Positions 54,297 to 62,549 of a DNA stretch of 64,000 nucleotides are shown in pieces; position 1 is the stretch's first letter, and each line of letters opens with the position of its first letter. The DNA comes from an uncultured Gammaproteobacteria bacterium (GTDB lineage: Bacteria; Pseudomonadota; Gammaproteobacteria; UBA6429; Thiohalophilaceae), in NCBI GenBank assembly GCA_913064945.1, contig CAJYAN010000010.1, positions 62,001 to 126,000 on the forward strand, in the 5' to 3' direction. The notes under the pieces are model-generated. The model was not told the origin of the DNA and ran no database searches. It saw only the letters and a program-made list of their open reading frames with translations. Position numbers and translations under genes: made by a program.

Positions 54297-54830
54297 TTAG
54301 ACCTGGATACCTCGATCGCCTTCATCAGGTGTGGAGTCGCCTCGCAGGTGAACCCAGGCTGTCAGGATTTGCGCCAGCCCTTGTAAGATCATCAGTACAG
54401 GCATGATTAACATAAAGGTCTTGAGTAAAAAGACCCCGGGCAGGCCCCCTGCCTCGGGGGAACCCTCCAGATAGGACCAGGAGCTGAGTACATAGGCCCA
54501 GCTGGACCAGGCGATGAAAATGCACACCGGCATAAGGAGTAGCAGGCCGCCCAGAAAATCGACCCAGGCACGGCGACGCCGACTCCACCTGCGATAGAAG
54601 ATATCAACGCGCACATGACCGTCATGCTTGAGGGTATAGGCAGCACCCATCATGAAAGCTATGGCATGCAGGTAGGTGATGGACTCCTGCATGGCAATCC
54701 AGCCGACATTAAAGGCATAGCGCAACACCACTACCAGAAAAGTGACGACAACCATGAGCAGCAGCATCCAGGCAAACAGGCGACCGGTATGTTCACTAAG
54801 CTGCTCCAGGAGCTGAAGGATTCGCTTCAT
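54297..54830 (-). CDS. dctQ: TRAP transporter small permease DctQ
   Basis: A 177-residue protein with four membrane helices, starting MKRILQLLEQLSEHTGRLFAWM. The segments RYAFNVGWIAMQESITYLHAIAFMMGAAYTLKHDGHVRVDIFY are highly typical of DctQ. I choose the Met at 54830; the frame extends 15 codons further upstream. It is two bases from dctM. Together they form the membrane part of a TRAP carrier. Confidence 0.9.
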   Translation of the reverse strand: MKRILQLLEQLSEHTGRLFAWMLLLMVVVTFLVVVLRYAFNVGWIAMQESITYLHAIAFMMGAAYTLKHDGHVRVDIFYRRWSRRRRAWVDFLGGLLLLMPVCIFIAWSSWAYVLSSWSYLEGSPEAGGLPGVFLLKTFMLIMPVLMILQGLAQILTAWVHLRGDSTPDEGDRGIQV

Positions 54831-55233
54831 ATAACCCATAATAATGGTTTTGGGCATAGCAACAGACTTATACACAGCACAATAAGTTATTGATATGCAG
54901 TAAAAAAATTAGTGAGTACCCATTTTCGTCGAAAAAAATAATATAAGTTTTTGTTTATTATCGTTTTTAAAGTCTATTCTTGCGCCGCGTGTGGAGACAT
55001 GCTGGCGGGACCTATATAAGCCGCCGCTGATAAATTTTTTGTCCACAAACTTATCCACAGCCTTGATATGTAAGTGAATGCTTACTTTAATATCATAGCA
55101 TTTGCATCTTGCGGTGAGCGGCAACGTACACTTGCGTATAACATGCCGCAGGAATCTGGACTGTTGATGGCGATCACGGGTCGATCTTGCCGGGCCCTAT
55201 CAGCCAATGCAGGGATGGCTGTCTGGTCGGTGC
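54831..55233. other. AT-rich gene-free stretch with DnaA boxes
   Basis: TTATACACA at 54868-54876, TTGTCCACA at 55039-55047 and the exact consensus TTATCCACA at 55051-55059 flank about 90 very AT-rich bases (54885-54975). An imperfectly spaced inverted repeat GTAAG/CTTAC follows (55070-55085). No coding frame is convincing. It may be a DnaA-titration or regulatory site. Confidence 0.45.
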
Positions 55234-55602
55234 CTACCAACGAAATAAAATCCAGCGTTGTATTGGTGGATTGTCGAGGTCGCTGTTGCGGCTGTCGAGA
55301 ATACCATCACCGGTACTGTCATAGAGATAATAAGGCTTGCCATGTTTGGGAGTAATTTTGGCGTAGCGTAAACGGCCATTGATGCGGTGTTCCTCAATGG
55401 TGGTGTCTTTCTTTTGGATTATAGTGACCTTGTCTTCCGGCGGCGTCTGTTCCGGTTCGGTGCTGTCGATCTGGCCAGGCGGTGGAGGAGCGTCTTCTGC
55501 TGCCAGTACAGCCCCACTGCAGAGTAGCCCGAGCAACAGCAGGCTAGAGATCCAGAAGAACTTCTGCTTCTTCTGCAGAGGGCTCAAAGCCCTGGTGTTC
55601 AT
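55234..55602 (-). CDS. DUF2782-like exported protein
   Basis: A 122-residue protein with a signal peptide (KKQKFFWISSLLLLGLLCSGAVLA), a Pro-rich acidic stretch (APPPPGQIDSTEPEQTPPED), and a small domain IEEHRINGRLRYAKITPKHGKPYYLYDSTGDGILDSRN, resembling proteobacterial DUF2782 proteins that usually lie near polA. Function unknown. The start at 55602 overlaps the end of the LOG gene by 59 bases; the signal peptide leaves no room for a much later start. Confidence 0.8.
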   Translation of the reverse strand: MNTRALSPLQKKQKFFWISSLLLLGLLCSGAVLAAEDAPPPPGQIDSTEPEQTPPEDKVTIIQKKDTTIEEHRINGRLRYAKITPKHGKPYYLYDSTGDGILDSRNSDLDNPPIQRWILFRW

Positions 55603-56278
55603 AGTGGCTGAAGATGGCATTGAGGATGTCCTGTGGTTTATCGAGGACCTGGATTAGGTCGAGGTCCTCGGGATTAATGGTTTGTTCTGTGACGAGGGTA
55701 TTCTTAAACCAGTCGATTAACCCGGTCCAGAAGGGGGCGTGTACCAGTATTATCGGGATTCGACGCGTCTTGCCTGTCTGGATCAGGGTCAGAATTTCTG
55801 CCATTTCGTCCAGGGTACCAAAACCACCGGGCATCACGACATAGGCGGCGGCATATTTAACGAACATGACCTTGCGGGAGAAAAAGTGGCGAAACGTCAG
55901 GCGAATGTCCTGATATTCATTGCCCGATTGTTCATGTGGCAGCTGTATGTTGAGGCCAACGCTGGGTGACTTGCCTTCAAAGGCACCTTTATTCGCCGCC
56001 TCCATAATGCCGGGACCACCGCCACTGACCACCGAAAAGCCGGCGTCCGACAGGGTGCGGGCAATCTCCACCGTGAGTTGATAGTACGGATGGTCGGTTT
56101 TGGTCCTGGCGGAGCCGAAAATGCTCACCGATGGTTTAATTCTGGCCAGGCGTTCAAAGCCTTCAACGAACTCCGCCATGATCTGAAAGATTTTCCATGA
56201 CTCCCGCGTCAGGTTGGTGTCATTGATCGGGTTCATGCCGGGGTGTCTGTTTTTATCATCCATGGAGTCTGGTTTCAT
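55544..56278 (-). CDS. LOG-family (TIGR00730-like) Rossmann protein
   Basis: A 244-residue protein of the family once called lysine decarboxylase-like, with SVFGSAR-like start (VSIFGSARTKTDHPYY), VVSGGGPGIMEAANKGAFEG and the phosphoribohydrolase motif PGGFGTLDE. LOG proteins release cytokinin-like bases from nucleotide monophosphates; bacterial members are general nucleotide 5'-phosphate ribohydrolases (family knowledge). The gene is divergent from polA and overlaps the following gene. Confidence 0.9.
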   Translation of the reverse strand: MKPDSMDDKNRHPGMNPINDTNLTRESWKIFQIMAEFVEGFERLARIKPSVSIFGSARTKTDHPYYQLTVEIARTLSDAGFSVVSGGGPGIMEAANKGAFEGKSPSVGLNIQLPHEQSGNEYQDIRLTFRHFFSRKVMFVKYAAAYVVMPGGFGTLDEMAEILTLIQTGKTRRIPIILVHAPFWTGLIDWFKNTLVTEQTINPEDLDLIQVLDKPQDILNAIFSHYEHQGFEPSAEEAEVLLDL

Positions 56279-56397
56279 CTGTAATTAGGTCGGTTAGCAA
56301 GTATCGACTTGAGGGTGCTTGGGTTAGAATCATGATTAATATCATAATCGCTCCGCCGGTCACAGACCAGCGACTTAACCTAAATATCAGTCACGCT

Positions 56398-59124
56398 ATG
56401 TCCACAAAAAAAGCCCCCTTCATTCTCGTCGACGGTTCATCGTATTTATTCCGCGCCTATCATGCCATGCCCAATTTAAGTAACAGCAAGGGTGAGGCTA
56501 CCGGCGCTATCTATGGCGTGATCAATATGCTGCGCCGACTACTGGGTGAATACAAGCCGGAACAGATTGCGGTGGTCTTCGATACCAAAGGCAAGACCTT
56601 TCGCCATGACATGTATAAGGAGTATAAGGCCAACCGCCCGCCTATGCCCGATGACCTGGCCGAACAGATCCAGCCCATACATGAGATTATCCGCGCTATG
56701 GGCCTGCCGTTGATCGCCGTGCCCGGTGTCGAGGCCGATGACGTCATCGGCACGCTGGCGAGGCAGGCCGAGGCGGCAGGTATCGAAACAATTATCTCTA
56801 CTGGCGATAAGGACATGGCGCAGTTGGTCGACGCGCACGTGCATCTGATCAACACCATGAATGACAGCTACATGGACCGTGATGGCGTCATCGAAAAATT
56901 TGGCATCCCGCCGGAACGCATTATCGATTACCTCGCGCTGATCGGCGATACGTCAGACAATGTCCCCGGTGTGCCCAAAGTCGGTCCGAAGACCGCGGTC
57001 AAATGGCTGGCAGAATATGATTCGTTGCAAAACATTATGCAGCGCGCCGATGAATTCAAGGGTAAGGTCGGTGAGTATCTGCGTGACACACTGGAACAGC
57101 TACCCCTGTCACGCGACCTGGTGACCATCAAGTGCGATGTCGCATTAGCGGAAACGCCGCAAAATCTGAATCGTAATACACCGGACCAGGACAGACTGCG
57201 CGAACTCTTCAGTCGTTATGAATTCAATACCTGGTTAAAACAGCTGGGTGGTGGAAATCATGATAGTACTGATGACGGTAACAGCGTTGTCGATGATAGT
57301 CGCGATGAAATAGTTGAAATAAAGTATGACACTATCTTATCTGAAAAAGACCTGTCCGCCTGGCTGAAACGTTTAGCGACGGCAGAGTTATTTGCTTTTG
57401 ATACCGAAACGACGAGCTTAGATTACATGCAGGCCGAGATTGTCGGTGTATCGTTTTCCGACACACAGGGTCAGGCGGCCTATATACCATTGGCGCACGA
57501 CTACCCAGGTGCACCGGTGCAACTGGACCGGGATAAGGTATTGCAGCAGTTAAAACCCTTGTTAGAAGATGCCAGCAAAAAGAAGGTCGGACAGAATCTG
57601 AAATACGATATGAATGTCCTGGCGAATTACGATATCGCCTTAAAAGGTATCGAGCATGACACCATGCTGGAATCGTATGTCTTAAATAGCACCTCATCTC
57701 GCCACGACATGGATACCTTGGCGTTAAAGCATCTAAACGTGCAGACCATTCACTTTGAAGACGTCGCCGGAAAAGGTGTCAAGCAACTGACTTTTAATGA
57801 CGTCGACATCGAACAGGCATCGCCCTATGCGGCGGAAGATGCCGATATTACACTACGCCTGCATAAAGTCCTGTGGCCACAGCTGGAAAAAGCAGCGTCA
57901 TTAAAGAATGTCTATAACGATCTGGAAGTGCCACTGGTGTCAGTGCTGTCATCTATCGAACGCAATGGTGTATTGATCAATCCAGAATTATTGGCGATTC
58001 AAAGCAGGGAAATGTCGAAACGTATTCTGGAGCTGGAACAACAGGCGCATGAACTGGCCGGAGAAGTCTTTAATCTTGGCTCACCCAAACAGTTGCAACA
58101 GATTCTGTTTGAAAAACAGAATCTGCCGGTGATTAGCAAAACCCCCAAGGGGCAGCCTTCGACCGCTGAGTCGGTACTACAGGAACTGGCCGAAGAATAT
58201 GAGCTGCCAAAGACGATTCTTGAATATCGTGGTCTGAGTAAACTGAAGTCAACGTATACTGATAAATTACCGGAAATGATCGCAAGACAAACTGGCCGGG
58301 TACATACCTCGTATCACCAGGCGGTGGCGGCAACAGGGCGTTTATCTTCATCGGATCCCAACTTACAGAACATCCCTATTCGAAACGAAGAGGGTCGGCG
58401 AATCCGCAAAGCATTTATCGCGCCGAAGGGCTATAAATTGCTGGCAGCGGATTATTCGCAGGTCGAGCTACGCATCATGGCGCATCTTTCCGGTGATGAA
58501 AGTTTATTGCGCGCCTTTAGCGAAGGTGCCGATATTCATAGTGCAACCGCCGCCGAGGTGTTCGGTGTCAGTCTCGATGCAGTCAGCAAGGATCAACGGC
58601 GTTCCGCCAAGGCCATCAACTTTGGTTTGATCTATGGTATGTCGGCCTTCGGACTGGCTAAACAGCTGGATGTGGGACGAGCAGAGGCACAAACGTATAT
58701 CGACCTCTATTTCGCTCGTTATCCCGGTGTCAAAAAATTTATGGATAATATTCGTGATAGCGCGCGTGACAAAGGCTATGTCGAGACCGTGTTTGGTCGC
58801 CGCCTGTATTTGCCCGATATCAACGCTCGCAACGGTCAGCGTCGTCAATACGCCGAACGTACGGCGATTAATGCACCGATGCAGGGTACGGCGGCCGATA
58901 TTATCAAGCGAGCCATGATCGATATTCATCAGGAATTACAAACCGGTAAATACGATGCCCGTATGATTATGCAGGTTCATGATGAACTGGTGTTTGAAGT
59001 CGCCGAGGCGCAAGTGGAAAAAACCAGCAACATGATCCAGCAGAAAATGAGTCAGGCGGCTGATCTGAAAGTGCCACTCGTAGTGGATGTCGGTATTGGC
59101 GACAACTGGGAAGAGGCACACTAA
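56398..59124 (+). CDS. polA: DNA polymerase I
   Basis: A 908-residue polymerase from the ATG at 56398 (MSTKKAPFILVDGSSYLFRA); the frame is open 22 codons upstream but homologues begin here. The 5'-3' nuclease domain (about 1-290), an intact proofreading domain (FAFDTETTSLDYMQ with the catalytic Asp and Glu) and the polymerase domain with DYSQVELRIMAHLSGD, RRSAKAINFGLIYGMS and VHDELVFEV are all present. It fills gaps in repair and removes Okazaki primers. Confidence 0.97.
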   Translation: MSTKKAPFILVDGSSYLFRAYHAMPNLSNSKGEATGAIYGVINMLRRLLGEYKPEQIAVVFDTKGKTFRHDMYKEYKANRPPMPDDLAEQIQPIHEIIRAMGLPLIAVPGVEADDVIGTLARQAEAAGIETIISTGDKDMAQLVDAHVHLINTMNDSYMDRDGVIEKFGIPPERIIDYLALIGDTSDNVPGVPKVGPKTAVKWLAEYDSLQNIMQRADEFKGKVGEYLRDTLEQLPLSRDLVTIKCDVALAETPQNLNRNTPDQDRLRELFSRYEFNTWLKQLGGGNHDSTDDGNSVVDDSRDEIVEIKYDTILSEKDLSAWLKRLATAELFAFDTETTSLDYMQAEIVGVSFSDTQGQAAYIPLAHDYPGAPVQLDRDKVLQQLKPLLEDASKKKVGQNLKYDMNVLANYDIALKGIEHDTMLESYVLNSTSSRHDMDTLALKHLNVQTIHFEDVAGKGVKQLTFNDVDIEQASPYAAEDADITLRLHKVLWPQLEKAASLKNVYNDLEVPLVSVLSSIERNGVLINPELLAIQSREMSKRILELEQQAHELAGEVFNLGSPKQLQQILFEKQNLPVISKTPKGQPSTAESVLQELAEEYELPKTILEYRGLSKLKSTYTDKLPEMIARQTGRVHTSYHQAVAATGRLSSSDPNLQNIPIRNEEGRRIRKAFIAPKGYKLLAADYSQVELRIMAHLSGDESLLRAFSEGADIHSATAAEVFGVSLDAVSKDQRRSAKAINFGLIYGMSAFGLAKQLDVGRAEAQTYIDLYFARYPGVKKFMDNIRDSARDKGYVETVFGRRLYLPDINARNGQRRQYAERTAINAPMQGTAADIIKRAMIDIHQELQTGKYDARMIMQVHDELVFEVAEAQVEKTSNMIQQKMSQAADLKVPLVVDVGIGDNWEEAH

Positions 59125-59207
59125 GCTATCAATGTATTGTGGACACGGCCCACCATTCAAAATCGGTTGAAGACGGTTATGCTGGGCATTGCCCACCCTG
59201 CCTCGTA

Positions 59208-59291
59208 GTAGTCATTGCGATGGAACTGATGCAATCTGGTTGAAATATGTCAGTCAAGATTGCTACGTCGACGAATGTCTCTACGCAATAA
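59208..59291. repeat. Degenerate palindromic intergenic repeat
   Basis: GTCATTGCGA at the left and the complementary CGCAATA at the right enclose GCAATCT (59231-59237) and AGATTGC (59257-59263), a perfect inner repeat. The form resembles a dispersed bacterial repeat whose ends read CATTGCGA, here decayed. A smaller hairpin GGGCA/TGCCC lies just upstream (59184-59194). Confidence 0.45.
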
Positions 59292-59296
59292 TAAAT

Positions 59297-59330
59297 TTTA
59301 CACATTTGGGTTGATGTGATTTATATCACC
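59297..59330 (+). promoter_or_regulatory. Promoter region with CRP/FNR-type palindrome
   Basis: TGTGA-N6-TCACC (59315-59330) is one base from the CRP consensus; the core GTGAT-N4-ATCAC is a perfect palindrome. TTTACA at 59297-59302 and TTTATA at 59320-59325 (17-base spacing) could be the -35 and a poor -10, so the palindrome would cover the -10. MAPEG gene starts 45 bases downstream. Confidence 0.45.
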
Positions 59331-59374
59331 CAGCGGGCATTGTGCAGTAACATAACTAAAAAAAGGAATTTAAC

Positions 59375-59797
59375 ATGTCACAAACATGGATCCTCTATCC
59401 CCTCTTCGCCATGGCGCTGTTAACGTTGCTTGTCTCCGTGCGAATGCTGCGTATGCGTGTCCGCGCTGTGCGTGAAGGCTCGTTACGTCTTAGTTACTTT
59501 CGTACGAATCAGGGAGCGGAGGCACCGATGCCCCTGACTCAAACCACACAGCACTTCGATAACCTGTTTGAGATGCCAGTACTGTTTTATGTAATTACTA
59601 TAATCATTTATGTAACCCACAGCGCAACGCCACTATTACTTGTGCTTGCATGGGCCTATGTCGGCTTACGTCTAGGTCATGCCTATGTGCATATGACTTA
59701 TAATAATGTTTTACATCGCCTGAACGTTTTTCTGGCGAGTACGCTGGTGATGTTTGCCATGTGGTTTATCTGGGTTGGGGAAATGGTTGTTTCATAA
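59375..59797 (+). CDS. MAPEG-family membrane protein
   Basis: A 140-residue four-helix membrane protein. LYPLFAMALLTLLVSVRMLRMR, an FDNLFEMPVLFYV motif with the glutathione-family Glu, and GLRLGHAYVHMTYNNVLHRL are typical of MAPEG (eicosanoid/glutathione metabolism) proteins, whose bacterial roles are mostly unknown; some are glutathione transferases. AAAAAAGGAA precedes the ATG. It follows polA on the same strand after 250 bases that carry a repeat and a CRP/FNR-like site. Confidence 0.88.
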   Translation: MSQTWILYPLFAMALLTLLVSVRMLRMRVRAVREGSLRLSYFRTNQGAEAPMPLTQTTQHFDNLFEMPVLFYVITIIIYVTHSATPLLLVLAWAYVGLRLGHAYVHMTYNNVLHRLNVFLASTLVMFAMWFIWVGEMVVS

Positions 59798-60130
59798 AAT
59801 AAAGACTATTGGGGAACTGGAGTAGAAGAAATACTTGCGAAGTCCCACACGGTTGATCTTATGTTCCACGTCTGCGTTCACCTTACCTGCATCTTCAAAT
59901 GTTCTTTAACCCGTGTTTATTCCGGGATCGTCTGCTGTGACTCCCGGACGAAATAGAAATTCCCCTGTTTTCTAGACGACGGTGGCAGTATAAGTGGCGT
60001 CGAGCCGGTGGGTGTTGTGGGCTTTGAGAATAGCGGCGTACATAAGCTGTGGCCACGCCGGAAGGTAATAATGGTGAGCAAAATTTTTGAATCTGGCTGA
60101 ACTTTTACAAACCCGGGGAGTCTCAATTTT
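59798..60130. other. Gene-free stretch upstream of the candidate small RNA
   Basis: Apart from a possible hairpin (CCGGGA with TCCCGG, about 59923-59948) I see no gene in this stretch. Frames that cross it on the minus strand run into gpsA in another frame and lack coding character. TTTACA near 60106 could be a -35 for the small RNA, but the -10 is poor. Confidence 0.35.
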
Positions 60131-60250
60131 AGTGCTAATTGCACCTCCCGCTCCTACCTCCCTGCGGGAGTTTACCCACTTGGTCTCCCCAAGCTGAGTG
60201 GTTGATATTAGCCCGGTGCGCTCTCCCCCTGATAGCACCGGGCTTTTTTT
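60131..60250 (+). ncRNA. Candidate small RNA: three hairpins with C-rich loops and intrinsic terminator
   Basis: Hairpin 1: CTCCCGC (60145-60151) with GCGGGAG (60164-60170), loop TCCTACCTCCCT. Hairpin 2: CCACTTGG-type stem, 60176-60201, loop containing TCTCC. Hairpin 3: GCCCGGTGC (60211-60219) with GCACCGGGC (60235-60243), loop containing CTCTCCCCC, followed by seven T. The loops offer CUCC/UCCCC stretches able to pair with ribosome-binding sites. The T-run shows the + strand is the terminated one, facing gpsA. The 5' end is not defined. Confidence 0.45.
60211..60250 (+). terminator. Intrinsic terminator of the candidate small RNA
   Basis: A nine-base-pair GC-rich stem (GCCCGGTGC/GCACCGGGC) directly followed by TTTTTTT (60244-60250). 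It is oriented for + strand transcripts; nothing else on that strand nearby needs it except the distant MAPEG gene. Confidence 0.8.
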
Positions 60251-61262
60251 ATGCCTGCTCGGGTTTGATGTCTCTACCGAGGAGGGCATCGACCGCATCC
60301 CTGGGGTCCTGGGCCTCATAGAGTACACGATAGACCTGCTCAATGATGGGCATGTCGACCCCTTTTTGTCTGGCCAGGGTATGCACCTCGTGGGCAGTGA
60401 TGACGCCTTCCACCACCTGGCCAATATCCTTTATGGCCTGTTCTTTACTATTACCCTTGCCCAGCGCCAGTCCCAGACGCCGGTTTCGCGACTGGTCATC
60501 GGTACAGGTCAGGACCAGGTCGCCCAGACCTGCCAGTCCCATAAAAGTCTCACGCTCTCCACCCATGGCAACACCCAGACGCATGACCTCGGCCAGTCCA
60601 CGGGTGATGAGGGCAGCGCGGGTATTGGCGCCAAATCCCAGGCCATCGGCGATGCCTGCGGCGATGGCCAGCACGTTTTTTACCGCGCCACCGATCTCGA
60701 CGCCGGTTACATCATCACTGGTATAGGCGCGGAAGCGATCGCCGTGCAGCATCGCCGCCATCTCAGTGGCAAAATCCAGGTTTGCTGAGGCCACAGTGAC
60801 GGCCCCGGGCAGGCCGCTGGCCACTTCTCTGGCAAAGGTCGGACCGGAGATGACGGCGAGCGGGATCAGGCCATCGAGTTCTTCATGGGCCACCTGATGT
60901 AGCAGTTTGCAGGTGCCGTGCTCGAAACCCTTGGTGGCCCAGGCAAGGCGGTGCTCGGCATTAATATGTGGCTTGATATTTTGCAGGGTCTGGCGGAAGG
61001 CGTGCGAGGGTACGACAGCCAGAATATCGTGTACCTGGTGAATAATTTCATCGAGATTGACCGAGACCTGTAGCAGTTCCGGAAAGTCGATGCCCGGTAG
61101 ATAGCGCGCGTTACAGCGCGTATCGATCATGGTCTCGGCGTGCTCCTGATGATGTGCCCACAGGTGAACGGGATAGCCATTGCGTGTCAGGAGAATGGCC
61201 AGCGCGGTACCCCAGGAGCCAGCCCCAAGGACAGCAACGGGGTGTGTACTGAGTTCGGCCAT
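60249..61262 (-). CDS. gpsA: Glycerol-3-phosphate dehydrogenase [NAD(P)+]
   Basis: A 337-residue cytosolic enzyme that reduces dihydroxyacetone phosphate to sn-glycerol-3-phosphate for phospholipids. The NAD-binding VLGAGSWGTALAILLTRNG, the ATKGFE motif, SGPTFAREVASGLPGAVTVAS, the catalytic Lys in GAVKNVLAIAAGI and the GLAGLGDLVLTCTDDQSRNRR signature are all present. It follows secB by nine bases, the typical pairing. Confidence 0.97.
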   Translation of the reverse strand: MAELSTHPVAVLGAGSWGTALAILLTRNGYPVHLWAHHQEHAETMIDTRCNARYLPGIDFPELLQVSVNLDEIIHQVHDILAVVPSHAFRQTLQNIKPHINAEHRLAWATKGFEHGTCKLLHQVAHEELDGLIPLAVISGPTFAREVASGLPGAVTVASANLDFATEMAAMLHGDRFRAYTSDDVTGVEIGGAVKNVLAIAAGIADGLGFGANTRAALITRGLAEVMRLGVAMGGERETFMGLAGLGDLVLTCTDDQSRNRRLGLALGKGNSKEQAIKDIGQVVEGVITAHEVHTLARQKGVDMPIIEQVYRVLYEAQDPRDAVDALLGRDIKPEQA

Positions 61263-61271
61263 AAAGTGGTG

Positions 61272-61772
61272 CTAGTGAACCGGGTCGGCGGCAGGTTCTC
61301 CCGCTTCGGCCTGAGCCTTTTCCTGTTGCTCCAGATGTTGACCATAGAGGACATCGAAGTTAACCGGTGCCAGTAATAACGGTTGAAAACCACTACGAGT
61401 GACCAGGTCCGAAATCGCCTCACGGGCATAGGGAAACAGAATGTTTGGGCAGTAGCTACCAATCATGTGCGACAGGTCCTGTGGACCAAAACCGCTGATG
61501 ACAAAAATACCGGCCTGTTGGACTTCGACAAGGAAGGCCGTCTTTTCATTGTTGGTTGTGGTGACCGTTAGTGACAACACGACCTCGTAGGTATCTTCAC
61601 CAATGGAGCGTCCCTGTGAATTCAGGTCGAGATTGACCTGCGGCTGCCATTCATCACTAAAGATGGCGGGGGCATGTGGCGCCTCGAATGAAATGTCCTT
61701 GGTGTAGATCTTGTGGATGGTAAATTGTGGCTGGCCCTGTTCGGTTGGCGTTGCCTGTTCGTTGTCGCTCAT
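61272..61772 (-). CDS. secB: Protein-export chaperone SecB
   Basis: A 166-residue chaperone that holds preproteins unfolded and hands them to SecA. FTIHKIYTKDISFEAPHAPAIF, QAGIFVISGF and CPNILFPYAREAISDLVTRSGFQPLLLAPVNFDVLY are hallmark segments. The acidic, Ala-rich tail (KAQAEAGEPAADPVH) is variable. It lies between trxC and gpsA on the same strand. Confidence 0.96.
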   Translation of the reverse strand: MSDNEQATPTEQGQPQFTIHKIYTKDISFEAPHAPAIFSDEWQPQVNLDLNSQGRSIGEDTYEVVLSLTVTTTNNEKTAFLVEVQQAGIFVISGFGPQDLSHMIGSYCPNILFPYAREAISDLVTRSGFQPLLLAPVNFDVLYGQHLEQQEKAQAEAGEPAADPVH

Positions 61773-61837
61773 TACATATGCCTTATGGTTAGAGGTGTTA
61801 GCAGGGTTCGTTATGTTAGCAAAAAGTCGCGGTAGCG

Positions 61838-62272
61838 TCAGAGAGATTGGCGTATCCAGGAAGTGAGGCTGGCCGAATCCATGGCACCGGCAGTGCGTGC
61901 AATTTCCTGTCCGCCACGGAAGACGGCCAGGGTGGGAATGCTGCGAATAGCGAAGCGCGCGGCCAGTGCCTGTTCCTGCTCCGTATCGACTTTAGCAAGC
62001 CGTACGTCGGGCTCTAATTGCTGTGCCGCCTGCTGAAAGACTGGTGCCATCATTTTGCACGGACCACACCAGGGTGCCCAAAAATCAACGACCAGCGGGA
62101 TGTCGGATTTTGTCAGGTGGCGGTCAAAATTTCCGGCATTTAATTCCAGGGGCCTGGCCTGAAACAGCGCCTGCTTGCATTTACCGCACTTGCCACCGCC
62201 GTTGAGTTTGTCCGCGGGGACACGATTAATGCCACCACAGGACGGGCAGACAATGTGCAGGGCATCACTCAC
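61838..62272 (-). CDS. trxC: Thioredoxin 2 (zinc-containing)
   Basis: A 144-residue thioredoxin with an N-terminal zinc ribbon (CPSC and CGKC pairs) and the active site DFWAPWCGPCKMMAP. Such TrxC proteins are reducing and often induced by oxidative stress. Its ATG overlaps the grxC stop by four bases (ATGA). Its place between grxC and secB is less common than direct grxC-secB. Confidence 0.95.
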   Translation of the reverse strand: MSDALHIVCPSCGGINRVPADKLNGGGKCGKCKQALFQARPLELNAGNFDRHLTKSDIPLVVDFWAPWCGPCKMMAPVFQQAAQQLEPDVRLAKVDTEQEQALAARFAIRSIPTLAVFRGGQEIARTAGAMDSASLTSWIRQSL

Positions 62273-62538
62273 GAGATATTAGCCGCCAGACCAAGCAGCG
62301 TGTCCAGCTCTCCCTTGCGTTCGAGGGCAAACATTTCATCGCAGCCACCGACGTGGAAGTCGTCAATAAAGATCTGCGGTACCGAGGTGCGACCACTGCG
62401 TTGTACCATTTCGGCGCGCCGCTCGGGTTCTTTATCGATACGAATATCTTCGTAATCAACCGCCTTGTGCTCCAACAATTTACGGGCGCGTGTGCAGTAG
62501 GGGCAAAATGCGGTTCCGTACACCATTATTTTCGGCAT
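62269..62538 (-). CDS. grxC: Glutaredoxin 3
   Basis: An 89-residue glutaredoxin with the dithiol site CPYC, the TSVPQIFIDDFHVGG segment (cis-Pro and glutathione binding) and CDEMFALERKGELD. It reduces protein disulfides using glutathione. It follows the rhodanese gene by 11 bases and overlaps trxC. Confidence 0.95.
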   Translation of the reverse strand: MPKIMVYGTAFCPYCTRARKLLEHKAVDYEDIRIDKEPERRAEMVQRSGRTSVPQIFIDDFHVGGCDEMFALERKGELDTLLGLAANIS

Positions 62539-62549
62539 TGATGATGGTC

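Noticed and set aside
59798-60250. 6S RNA, RNase P RNA, SRP RNA or tmRNA in the polA-gpsA region
   Set aside because: None of the conserved cores of these RNAs could be found on either strand.
59972-60424. 150-codon minus-strand frame across the spacer into gpsA
   Set aside because: It overlaps gpsA in another frame and its product is rich in Arg, Ser and Pro like a shadow frame; the segment is better explained by hairpins.
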